Source: Lysobacteraceae bacterium
GTDB taxonomy: Bacteria > Pseudomonadota > Gammaproteobacteria > Xanthomonadales > Xanthomonadaceae
NCBI GenBank assembly: GCA_030681035.1
Contig: JAUXUI010000089.1
Coordinates: 1-48,767, forward strand
Direction of reading: 5' to 3'
Length of the DNA stretch: 48,767 nucleotides
Shown: positions 42,005-48,767 of the stretch, one piece after another
Layout: the number at the start of each line of letters is the position of its first letter
Position numbering within the stretch: position 1 is the stretch's first letter
The notes under the pieces: model-generated
The model's database searches: none
What the model was told of the DNA's origin: nothing
The model's input: the letters and a program-made list of their open reading frames with translations, nothing else
Program-made: the position numbers and the translations under genes

Positions 42005-42585
42005 ACGCGCACTGCTGCAAACTCGCGCGCATTCTCGCCCCACACCGGAGCCTGCGCGATCACCGCCGGCACCTGTTCCGGCGTCTGCGCCAGGCTCCAC
42101 ATCGCGGCATGCTCGGTATTCATGAACTGCTGGCCAATTACCTGCGCTTGCATGAAATCGAGCAAGGGCTGCCAGTAGCCACGGGTGTTGAGCAACACGA
42201 TCGGGTTGAAATACAGGCCCAGACGCTTGAGCGTGATCGCCTCGAACAATTCTTCCAGCGTGCCGCAACCACCGGGCAACGCCACCACCGCATCGGAACC
42301 GGTAAGCAGGCGATGCTTGCGCTCGCGCATGTCCTCGACCAATTCCATCCGGGTCAGGCCGGGATGGCCCCATTCCAGATCGGCCATGAAACGCGGCAGA
42401 ATACCGATCACTTCGCCGCCCGCTTGCAGTGCGCCATTGGCAACCGCGCCCATCGACCCGCGAGAACCCCCGCCGTAAACCACGCTGGCACCTTGCTGCG
42501 CCAGAATGCGCCCGAGCGCGTAAGCATCGGCATGGAATTCCGGTGAACAATGGTCGCTGGATGCAGCATAGACACACACGCGCAT
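42001..42585 (-). CDS. LOG family protein (TIGR00730; nucleotide 5'-monophosphate phosphoribohydrolase-like)
   Basis: 194 residues from ATG 42585 (MRVCVYAASSDHCSPEF), preceded by CGGAG. The Rossmann-fold Lonely-guy motifs are GGGSRGSMGAVANGAL and PGGCGTLEELFEA. LOG enzymes hydrolyse cytokinin-riboside or purine 5'-monophosphates to base plus ribose 5-phosphate. In bacteria the physiological substrate is often unknown. The C-terminal MNTEHAAMWS...PVW is usual. It has a 4-bp tail-to-tail overlap with pyrF; the next gene upstream (eda, ending at 42747) is on the same strand. Confidence 0.92.
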   Translation of the reverse strand: MRVCVYAASSDHCSPEFHADAYALGRILAQQGASVVYGGGSRGSMGAVANGALQAGGEVIGILPRFMADLEWGHPGLTRMELVEDMRERKHRLLTGSDAVVALPGGCGTLEELFEAITLKRLGLYFNPIVLLNTRGYWQPLLDFMQAQVIGQQFMNTEHAAMWSLAQTPEQVPAVIAQAPVWGENAREFAAVRV

Positions 42586-42682
42586 GGGCGGCTCCGGCTT
42601 TGAGTTGACGCAGTTTACCGCTGCACGCTGCGACCGGCGAGCCAAGTCTGTCTGGCTCCCACAACAAAGCGGTGACTACCAC

Positions 42683-42706
42683 TGTAGGAGCCCACCCTGT
42701 GGGCGA
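42683..42706. repeat. REP element (TGTAGGAGCCCACCCTGTGG type)
   Basis: Identical 24-bp copy of the 1545 and 43465 elements. It lies between eda and the LOG gene, with a reversed CTCCCACAA half (about 42656-42665) nearby. Confidence 0.85.
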
Positions 42707-42746
42707 TGGCGATGCCGCCAGCCACTACCGGAAGCGCCGGATGCGC

Positions 42747-43397
42747 TTATTCGCCACGCACCTGATCAATCAGCGCGCGCGCCTTGGCCGCGCTGGCAGT
42801 AACTGCGGCGAAATCGCCTGCCTTGATCCATTCGCTGGCCACCATCCACGAACCGCCGACACACAGCACGTTGGGCTGCGCGAGGTAATCGGCGGCGTCG
42901 TTTTCACCGATGCCACCGGTTGGACACAGCCGCAAGTTCGGGAACGGCCCGGCCAATGCCTTGATCCGGGTGATGCCGCCCAATGCCGCGGCCGGAAACA
43001 GTTTCACGCACTCAAAACCGTGTTCGAGCAGCGCCATGATTTCGCTCGGTGTCGCCGCACCGGGAATGCACGGCAGCGCACTGGCCAGCAACGCATCGGC
43101 CAGCGCCGGCGTGGTGCCCGGGCTGACCAGAAAATCAGCTCCGGCCGCTTCCGCCGCGCGCACATGGCCGGCGTTGCACACGGTGCCGACACCGACCAGC
43201 AATTGCGGCGTCGCCTGTTTGATCGCACGCACCGCGTCGAGTGCCGCCGCCGAGCGCAACGTCACTTCGATGGCAGTCAAGCCACCGGCCAGCAGCGCAC
43301 GCGCAATCGCCACACCCTGTTCGGAGTTGGTTACGGTCACCACCGGCATGATGCCGGAACGGGTCAGGATGTCGCGGGCTGGGTTGTTGCGAGACAT
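42747..43397 (-). CDS. eda: 2-dehydro-3-deoxy-phosphogluconate aldolase (KDPG aldolase)
   Basis: 216 residues from ATG 43397 (MSRNNPARDILTRSG) with GGAG upstream. A class I aldolase: Glu44 in IEVTLRS and the Schiff-base Lys132 in CVKLFPAA. GVGTV and SPGTTPALADALLAS are further family blocks. It splits KDPG into pyruvate and glyceraldehyde 3-phosphate, completing the Entner-Doudoroff route. It is the last gene of zwf-glk-pgl-edd-eda. A ~101-bp gap containing a REP pair separates it from edd. Confidence 0.96.
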   Translation of the reverse strand: MSRNNPARDILTRSGIMPVVTVTNSEQGVAIARALLAGGLTAIEVTLRSAAALDAVRAIKQATPQLLVGVGTVCNAGHVRAAEAAGADFLVSPGTTPALADALLASALPCIPGAATPSEIMALLEHGFECVKLFPAAALGGITRIKALAGPFPNLRLCPTGGIGENDAADYLAQPNVLCVGGSWMVASEWIKAGDFAAVTASAAKARALIDQVRGE

Positions 43398-43421
43398 TGG
43401 ATTCTCCAAGATGAGTCGAGA

Positions 43422-43488
43422 TCGCCCACAGGGTGGGCTCCTACAAAAAACGGTTGTGCGCACCTGTAGGAGCCCACCCTGTGGGCGA
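43422..43488. repeat. BIME: two inverted REP copies between edd and eda
   Basis: TCGCCCACAGGGTGGGCTCC plus TACA (43422-43445) is the exact reverse complement of the 24-bp copy at 43465-43488. The A-rich 19-bp linker has ACGGTTGTGCGCACC. Transcribed, it would form a long hairpin between the edd and eda messages, a place where REPs often protect 3' ends. Confidence 0.9.
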
Positions 43489-43498
43489 CCGATCGGGC

Positions 43499-45325
43499 CT
43501 ACACAGTGAAATCGATGACACTCGCACCCTGCTCGGCACTGCTGACGTGGGCACGGCGTGAGGCGAACAGCACGCGGCCGGTGCTCCAGTTATCGACCGC
43601 CGGTCGTGCTGCCAATTCGCGGGCATTCCACTCAGTCGCATCGACCAGTGCTTCGAGCACGCCGGCATCGGCATCGAGGCGAATCATGTCGCCCTCGCGC
43701 ACTTTGCCGATGGCGCCGCCCGACAGCGCTTCGGGGCTGACATGCAGTGCGGTCGGCACCTTGCCCGAGGCGCCCGAGAGCCGGCCATCGGTAACCAGCG
43801 CAACACGCCGGCCCTGATTCTGCAACATGCCCAGCAACGGCGTAAGGCTGTGTTGTTCGGGCATGCCATTGGCGCGCGGGCCCTGGAAGCGCAGCACCGC
43901 AACAAAATCCTGCGGCAAGGCACCGGCGCGATGCAATTTGGCCAGTTGCTGTGGATCATCGAGCACCACCGCCGGCGCGGTGATTGCATGGCGATCAGGC
44001 TTGAGTGCCGACACCTTGATCAGCGCGCGGCCGAGATTGCCCTTGAGCAGCTTCAGGCCGCCGTGGCCATCAAACGGCGCGCTGACCGGGCGCAGCACGC
44101 TGTCATCGCCACTGCTGGCCGGTGCCTCGCGCCAGCGCAGTTTGCCGTCTTGCAGCCACGGGCTTTGGCTATAGGCATGCAGCCCCTGCTTGCTGTTGGC
44201 AACGGTGATGATGTCGGCGTGCAGCAGGCCGGCGGCAATCAACTCGCGGGTGACGAACGGCAAGCCGCCAGCGGCATCGAAGTGGTTTACGTCGGCCTCG
44301 CCGTTGGGATAGATGCGGGTCAGCAGCGGCGTTATCGCGGCCAGTTCATCGAAGTCGGTCCAGTCGATCTGGATACCGGCCGCACGCGCCACCGCGACCC
44401 AATGGATGGTGTGGTTGGTGGAGCCACCGGTCGCCATCAGCATGACGATGGCATTGACGATGGCACGCTCATCGATCAACTGCCCGATTGGGCGATAGTC
44501 CTCGCCCAATGCGGTGATGTCGGCCGCGCGCTCAACCGCAGCGGCGGTGAGTGCTTCGCGCAACGGCGTGTAGGGTGCCACGAACGACGAGCCCGGCAAT
44601 TGCAGACCCATGGCTTCGAGCAGCGACTGGTTGGAATTGGCGGTGCCATAGAAGGTGCAGGTGCCCGGCGCGTGATACGACTTCGCCTCGGCTTCCAGCA
44701 GTTCAGCGCGGCTGGCTTCGCCAGCGGCATAACGCTCACGCACCGCCGCCTTTTCGGCATTGGGGATGCCGCTGGGCATCGGCCCTGACGGCACGAACAA
44801 CACCGGCAGATGACCGAACGCCAGGCTGCCGATCAACAGGCCGGGCACGATCTTGTCGCAGATGCCAAGGCACAGCACCGCATCGAACATGTCGTGGCTG
44901 AGTGCAATCGCGGTGGCTTCGGCGATGACGTCGCGGCTGAACAGCGACAGGTCCATTCCGGGCCGGCCCTGGGTGACGCCATCACACATCGCCGGTACGC
45001 CGCCAGCCATCTGCGCGGTGGCACCGATGGCGCGCGCATGTTCGCGAATCTTTTGCGGATAGTTTTCGTACGGTTGATGCGCCGAGAGCATGTCGTTGTA
45101 GGCGCTGACAATGCCAATGTTGGGGGTGATGCCCGAGCGCAATTTGGCTTTGTCATCGGTGCCGCAAGCAGCAAAACCGTGCGCCAGATTGCCGCAACCC
45201 AGCGCTCCGCGCGCCGGGCCATTGCCGCGCGCGGCATCGATATGGGCCAGATAGGCGGCGCGCGATGTGCGGCTACGCTCGCGGATGCGCTCGGTAATGG
45301 CAGCAAGTTGGGGATGAATGCTCAT
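43499..45325 (-). CDS. edd: Phosphogluconate dehydratase
   Basis: 608 residues from ATG 45325 ([18 protein letters not shown]). The IlvD/Edd family [4Fe-4S] ligands are in [25 protein letters not shown] and [12 protein letters not shown]. Other conserved blocks are [21 protein letters not shown] and [16 protein letters not shown]. It dehydrates 6-phosphogluconate to KDPG. The start follows the pgl stop by one base, so translation is coupled. Confidence 0.97.
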   Translation of the reverse strand: MSIHPQLAAITERIRERSRTSRAAYLAHIDAARGNGPARGALGCGNLAHGFAACGTDDKAKLRSGITPNIGIVSAYNDMLSAHQPYENYPQKIREHARAIGATAQMAGGVPAMCDGVTQGRPGMDLSLFSRDVIAEATAIALSHDMFDAVLCLGICDKIVPGLLIGSLAFGHLPVLFVPSGPMPSGIPNAEKAAVRERYAAGEASRAELLEAEAKSYHAPGTCTFYGTANSNQSLLEAMGLQLPGSSFVAPYTPLREALTAAAVERAADITALGEDYRPIGQLIDERAIVNAIVMLMATGGSTNHTIHWVAVARAAGIQIDWTDFDELAAITPLLTRIYPNGEADVNHFDAAGGLPFVTRELIAAGLLHADIITVANSKQGLHAYSQSPWLQDGKLRWREAPASSGDDSVLRPVSAPFDGHGGLKLLKGNLGRALIKVSALKPDRHAITAPAVVLDDPQQLAKLHRAGALPQDFVAVLRFQGPRANGMPEQHSLTPLLGMLQNQGRRVALVTDGRLSGASGKVPTALHVSPEALSGGAIGKVREGDMIRLDADAGVLEALVDATEWNARELAARPAVDNWSTGRVLFASRRAHVSSAEQGASVIDFTV

Positions 45326-45326
45326 G

Positions 45327-46061
45327 TCATGGACTCCAATGTACGTGCAGTGGAACAGCACCTTCGGCAGCCGCTGCCACAACAGGGGTGTGACTGACCT
45401 CACCGGTGGCCAGCGCGTGCTCGAACACCTCGCGCTTGCGCTGGCCACGGATCAGCAGCAAACGCGCATGCGCCGCGCGCCAACCCGACGGCGTCAGCGT
45501 GATGCGCTGGGGGTAGTCGCCGGCCACCGGGCAACTACTGGCGTCGAGCGCGACGTAAGCCGCGCTGGCATGCAGCGCTGCATCCAGGCCAATCGCGCCG
45601 GGAAACAACGAGGCGGTGTGGCCATCCTCGCCCATGCCAAACACCACCACGCTGGGCACCAGGCCCGACGCGGCGAGGCGTGCATTGGCCTGCTCGACAC
45701 AGGCCGGCAAACTCATCCCGGATTCAACCGACGGCCAGATTGTTGCAGCGGCGGCTGGGCCTTGCGCGAATACCGCAGTGAGCAGACGGCCATTGCTGCC
45801 CGGGCTATCGGGTGGTACGAAACGCTCATCGACCAAGGCCGCGATCACCCGCGACCAATCCAGTACTTGCGCTGCCAAGGCGCGATACACCGGCTCCGGG
45901 GTACTGCCGCCGGACAACAGCAGCAATGCCTGCGGCTGGGTTTGCAGATCGCAGTGCAATTGCTGCGCGATCTGTGTTGCGGCAGCGGCGGCCCACGCTG
46001 CGGCATCCTCATGACCATGCCATACCGGCGCCGGTGAACGGGTGGTGTGTACCGTGCTCAT
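45327..46061 (-). CDS. pgl: 6-phosphogluconolactonase
   Basis: 244 residues from ATG 46061 ([16 protein letters not shown]). The DevB/Pgl family motifs are [34 protein letters not shown] and [15 protein letters not shown]. It hydrolyses 6-phosphogluconolactone made by Zwf. The ATG overlaps the glk stop (ATGA), and the stop is one base from the edd start. The longer open frame to 46643 is a shadow of glk. Confidence 0.96.
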   Translation of the reverse strand: MSTVHTTRSPAPVWHGHEDAAAWAAAAATQIAQQLHCDLQTQPQALLLLSGGSTPEPVYRALAAQVLDWSRVIAALVDERFVPPDSPGSNGRLLTAVFAQGPAAAATIWPSVESGMSLPACVEQANARLAASGLVPSVVVFGMGEDGHTASLFPGAIGLDAALHASAAYVALDASSCPVAGDYPQRITLTPSGWRAAHARLLLIRGQRKREVFEHALATGEVSHTPVVAAAAEGAVPLHVHWSP

Positions 46062-47056
46062 GCCAGCCCGCGCTTGCGCATATGCCGCTGCGCCACTGCC
46101 GCCGCACCGAGCAGGCCCGGTTGCGGGTGGATGATGGCTTTGGTTGGCACCCGCTGCATCGCGCTCTGGAAGCGGCCCTTGTCCTCGAAGCGCTCGCGAA
46201 AGGCCGGGCCTTGCAGCCACGGCAGCAGATGTGGCACCAGACCACCGGCCAGATACACGCCATCCCAGGCGCCAAAACCGAGCACCGAATCGCCGGCCAC
46301 CGCACCAAACACGCGAATGAAGGTTTCCAGCGTTTTCACGCACAGCGGATCGCTGCCGTCGCCGGCGTAGCTGCTGATCTGCTCCGGGCTCAAATCCTCG
46401 GCCGGTTCGCCGGCCATCGCCGCCAATGCCTGATGGATATTGCGCAGGCCCGCACCGCACACCAGACGCTCGTTGGATACCCGCACGAACAAGGTATGCA
46501 ATTGCGCCAGCAGCGCGGCTTCTTCCTCGCTGCGCGGGGCAAAACCGATGTGTCCGCCTTCGGTTTCCAGCACGTGGTAGTGATCGCCAAATTGCATCAG
46601 TGCGGCCCAGCCCAGGCCAGTGCCCGGCCCCAGCACCGCCCACACCTTGTCGCAGCGGCCCGAGTCGGTCGTACCTTCCGGGCCGATGGTTATCAGGCTT
46701 TCCGGCCCGAGCAGCGGCACCCCCATCGCCAGCGCGTAGAAATCGTTGATCACGCGCAGTGCGTCGAGGCCCAGGTCGGCCTGTGTCTGTTGCAGGCTCA
46801 CATGCCAGTGGTGGTTGGTCATGCGCACGCTGTCGCCATCCACCCGCCCGGCCACCGCGAAGAATGCGCGCTGCGCGCTGGCACCGATGTCGCTCAAATA
46901 GCGTTGCGCCGCTGCCGCCAGCGAATCAAAGTCGCGCACCCGGTAATCACGGATGGAATCGCTGAGCAGCGGCATCGCCGCATGCGTATCGGCCAGTGCG
47001 AAGCGCGCGTTGGTGCCGCCGATATCGGCCAGCAACGCAGGCGTGTGTGCGCTCAC
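46058..47056 (-). CDS. glk: Glucokinase
   Basis: 332 residues from GTG 47056 (M-SAHTPALLADIGGTNARFA); the family's ADIGGTN begins at residue 10, as expected. The open frame upstream is a shadow of zwf. The phosphate motif GPGTGLGWAAL and EGGHIGFAPRSEEE contain the glucose-binding residues, including EGGHIGF. Phosphorylates glucose with ATP to feed Zwf. GTG overlaps the zwf stop (GTGA), and its own stop overlaps pgl (ATGA). A second ROK-type kinase is not present in the window. Confidence 0.95.
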   Translation of the reverse strand: MSAHTPALLADIGGTNARFALADTHAAMPLLSDSIRDYRVRDFDSLAAAAQRYLSDIGASAQRAFFAVAGRVDGDSVRMTNHHWHVSLQQTQADLGLDALRVINDFYALAMGVPLLGPESLITIGPEGTTDSGRCDKVWAVLGPGTGLGWAALMQFGDHYHVLETEGGHIGFAPRSEEEAALLAQLHTLFVRVSNERLVCGAGLRNIHQALAAMAGEPAEDLSPEQISSYAGDGSDPLCVKTLETFIRVFGAVAGDSVLGFGAWDGVYLAGGLVPHLLPWLQGPAFRERFEDKGRFQSAMQRVPTKAIIHPQPGLLGAAAVAQRHMRKRGLA

Positions 47057-48501
47057 GCGCCGCCACCATTGCGACCGCGGCGGCGACCACCGATGCTGCC
47101 TTCGGGCGCGATGCTGACGGCGGCTTCCGGCCCCCACGAGCCGGCCATGTAGGGCTGCAACGGCGTGCCTGCCTGCTTCCAGGCATCGGCCACGGAGTCG
47201 ATCCAGGTCCACGCCGCTTCCACCTCATCGTTGCGCACGAACAAGGCCGGGTTGCCGTGGAAGGCATCCAGCAACAAGCGCTCGTAGGCGATGCGGCGGC
47301 GCAGGTTGATCGGCATCGACAGATCCAGCGGCAGCGGCTGCAATTCCAGCGCGCCCCATTCCGGCGCGGCGAGGCTGCTCATCAGCGTCAGTTCGATGTT
47401 TTCCTCAGGCTGCAAACGGAACACGAGGCGATTGGGCGTGGATTTTTCGCGGCTGGGCTGCTCGAAAATCCAGTGCGAAGTGTCGCGGAAGGTAATCACC
47501 ACTTCCGAGCAGCGATCGGCCATGCGCTTGCCGGTGCGCAGCCGGAACGGCACCCCGGCCCAGCGCCAGTTGTCGATATGCGCGACCAGCGCGACATAGG
47601 TTTCGCAGTCTTCGGCTTCCGGCGTCGGTGCCTTGAAGCCGACCACCGGCTTGCCGCCGACCACGCCGGCCTGATACACGCCACGCACGCTGTCGTGATT
47701 GATCCGCTCGGCGGTCATCGGCCGCAGTGCGCGCAGCACCTTGAGCTTTTCATTGCGCACCGAATCGGCGTCGAGCGCCGACGGCGGTTCCATCGCGATC
47801 AGGCACAGCAGCTGCAGGATGTGGTTTTGCACCATGTCGCGCAGCGCGCCGTAATTGGCGTAGTAGCCCTCGCGGCCATCCACACCATCGGTTTCGGCCA
47901 CCATGATGTCAACCGATGCAATCCAGCGGTGATGCCATACCGCTTCGAGCAAGGCATTGCCAAAGCGCAAGGCCAGCAGATTCTGCACCGGCGCCTTGCC
48001 CAGGTAATGGTCGATGCGGAACACGCGGTCTTCGCTGACGCATTCGCCGACCGCTGCCATGATCGTGCGCGCGCTGGCCAGATCGCGGCCGATCGGTTTT
48101 TCCAGCACCAGCCGCGACGGCGCATCGAGCAAGCCGGCGGCCTTCAAGCCTTGGGTGATTGGCACGTACAGGCTGGGCGGCGTAGACAGATAGCTGACGC
48201 AATCGCGGCCATGCAAAAACCCCAGCCGCTCGGCAACCAGTTGCGGGTCGGCCAGATCGACGTTGAGGTATTCGCAGCGCGACAGCATTTCCGTGATGTC
48301 GGCCGCCGGCGCACCGCTTTTGGCAAGGCGCTCGCCCAACGTGGCACGGAAACCGTCAGTACCCAGATCCTGACGGGCAATCGCGTAGACACGAAACCCC
48401 GGCGGCAACAGGCGATCACGCAGCAGATTCAGCAACGACTGAAACAAATAGCGCTGGGCCAGATCACCGGTGGCGCCGAACAACAGCAATGTCTCGTGCA
48501 C
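47053..48501 (-). CDS. zwf: Glucose-6-phosphate 1-dehydrogenase
   Basis: 482 residues from GTG 48501 (MHETLLLFGATGDLAQRYLF), with GAGAGAG upstream. The NADP site is GATGDLAQRYLF and the active site is RIDHYLGK with its catalytic His. The structural block YGALRDMVQNHILQLL is conserved. The C-terminal PEGSIGGRRRGRNGG is a basic tail. Produces 6-phosphogluconolactone and NADPH. It is first in the Entner-Doudoroff operon. A GTGAT-T-ATCAC palindrome lies 33 bp upstream of the start, and no hexR gene is adjacent. Confidence 0.97.
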   Translation of the reverse strand: MHETLLLFGATGDLAQRYLFQSLLNLLRDRLLPPGFRVYAIARQDLGTDGFRATLGERLAKSGAPAADITEMLSRCEYLNVDLADPQLVAERLGFLHGRDCVSYLSTPPSLYVPITQGLKAAGLLDAPSRLVLEKPIGRDLASARTIMAAVGECVSEDRVFRIDHYLGKAPVQNLLALRFGNALLEAVWHHRWIASVDIMVAETDGVDGREGYYANYGALRDMVQNHILQLLCLIAMEPPSALDADSVRNEKLKVLRALRPMTAERINHDSVRGVYQAGVVGGKPVVGFKAPTPEAEDCETYVALVAHIDNWRWAGVPFRLRTGKRMADRCSEVVITFRDTSHWIFEQPSREKSTPNRLVFRLQPEENIELTLMSSLAAPEWGALELQPLPLDLSMPINLRRRIAYERLLLDAFHGNPALFVRNDEVEAAWTWIDSVADAWKQAGTPLQPYMAGSWGPEAAVSIAPEGSIGGRRRGRNGGGA

Positions 48502-48533
48502 GGATTTCTCTCTCGATTGGATTGACGCGAATT

Positions 48534-48544
48534 GTGATTATCAC
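48534..48544. promoter_or_regulatory. GTGAT-T-ATCAC palindrome upstream of zwf
   Basis: An 11-bp perfect palindrome (5-bp arms, one central T) 33 bp before the GTG of zwf. Its position suits an operator or part of the promoter of the Entner-Doudoroff operon. It does not match the HexR consensus (TGTARTN3AYTACA). Confidence 0.4.
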
Positions 48545-48673
48545 TTGGATTATCGCGCACTATCGGCCCGCTGCGGCCGTGCATTCGTATGCGTGGTGAT
48601 TTATCCTGATCAGTGTCGAACCTCAGCTGTGATGCGCTGTGAATCCTTCTCCCACCGGGACAACCAGCGACTT

Positions 48674-48733
48674 GGCGGCTTTGCCGCCTAGTCGATTGGC
48701 TGGTAGCTCCATCAGAAGGTGGCCCGAAGGGCC
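48674..48733. repeat. REP-like hairpin pair
   Basis: GGCGGC-TTT-GCCGCC (48674-48688) and GGCCC-GAA-GGGCC (48721-48733) are compact GC hairpins. The second is embedded in AAGGTGGCCCGAAGGGCCGG then ATGAGGGTGCG, a context seen in dispersed repeats of Xanthomonad-type genomes (from memory). Confidence 0.5.
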
Positions 48734-48767
48734 GGATGAGGGTGCGGCGCAAGAAAAATTACCGTCA

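Larger units (their letters stand above)
48502..48767. other. Region upstream of zwf to the right edge
   Basis: 266 bp with no supported gene. It holds the palindrome at 48534-48544 and the REP-like hairpins at 48674-48733. The zwf promoter is expected here. Confidence 0.4.

Noticed and set aside
45327-46643. 438-residue version of 6-phosphogluconolactonase
   Set aside because: The added N-terminus is a shadow of glk; ATG 46061 gives the usual ~240 residues and an ATGA overlap.

Overview
This 48.8 kb window looks like chromosomal DNA of a GC-rich gammaproteobacterium, most likely of the Xanthomonadales/Lysobacterales (a Lysobacter-, Dokdonella- or Rhodanobacter-like organism). The grounds are the zwf-glk-pgl-edd-eda order, two subtilases with PPC or P domains, REP-like palindromes, CGGGACY heptamer repeats, and ettA and pyrF as neighbours. 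No rRNA, tRNA or CRISPR array was recognised. The genus is an inference.

Layout: 1-142 is the right end of an ISL3-type insertion sequence. 235-3616 carries the proton-translocating transhydrogenase (pntAA, pntAB, pntB), with an unusual ~600 bp block of repeats between pntAA and pntAB. 3663-7434 holds a small membrane protein, sufT and a secreted S8 protease with its terminator. 7454-13072 has queG diverging from nnr-tsaE-amiC, then a yeast-type cytosine deaminase and a membrane-anchored coiled-coil protein. 13311-16444 is a four-gene unit (GntR/YtrA regulator, ABC ATPase, permease, acyltransferase 3) with a palindromic operator at its head. A diverged cold-shock-like ORF lies at 16711.

17004-28419 is a minus-strand defence island: hsdM - DUF1016/YhcG-type PD-(D/E)xK nuclease - fic - hsdS - AlbA_2/Schlafen-type ATPase - hsdR - DUF45/YgjP metallopeptidase. 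Most junctions overlap. The fic gene has its own AT-rich repeat promoter and is flanked by a short direct repeat, which suggests a modular cassette. 28420-29194 holds only gene debris, followed by a RidA-family gene.

29618-38684 is a second minus-strand operon: a SIMIBI-like P-loop NTPase, an ABC exporter, an alpha/beta hydrolase, an OprP-type porin and a 1386-residue multidomain S8 protease, in tight overlap. It is preceded by a structured, terminator-ended leader or small RNA (38965-39105). I recognise no described system with this gene combination, and it is the best candidate here for something new.

39281-42585 has ettA, pyrF and a LOG-family gene. 42747-48501 is the complete Entner-Doudoroff operon zwf-glk-pgl-edd-eda. 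NADPH made by Zwf and the NADP(H) transhydrogenase at the left end would together balance redox cofactors (inference).
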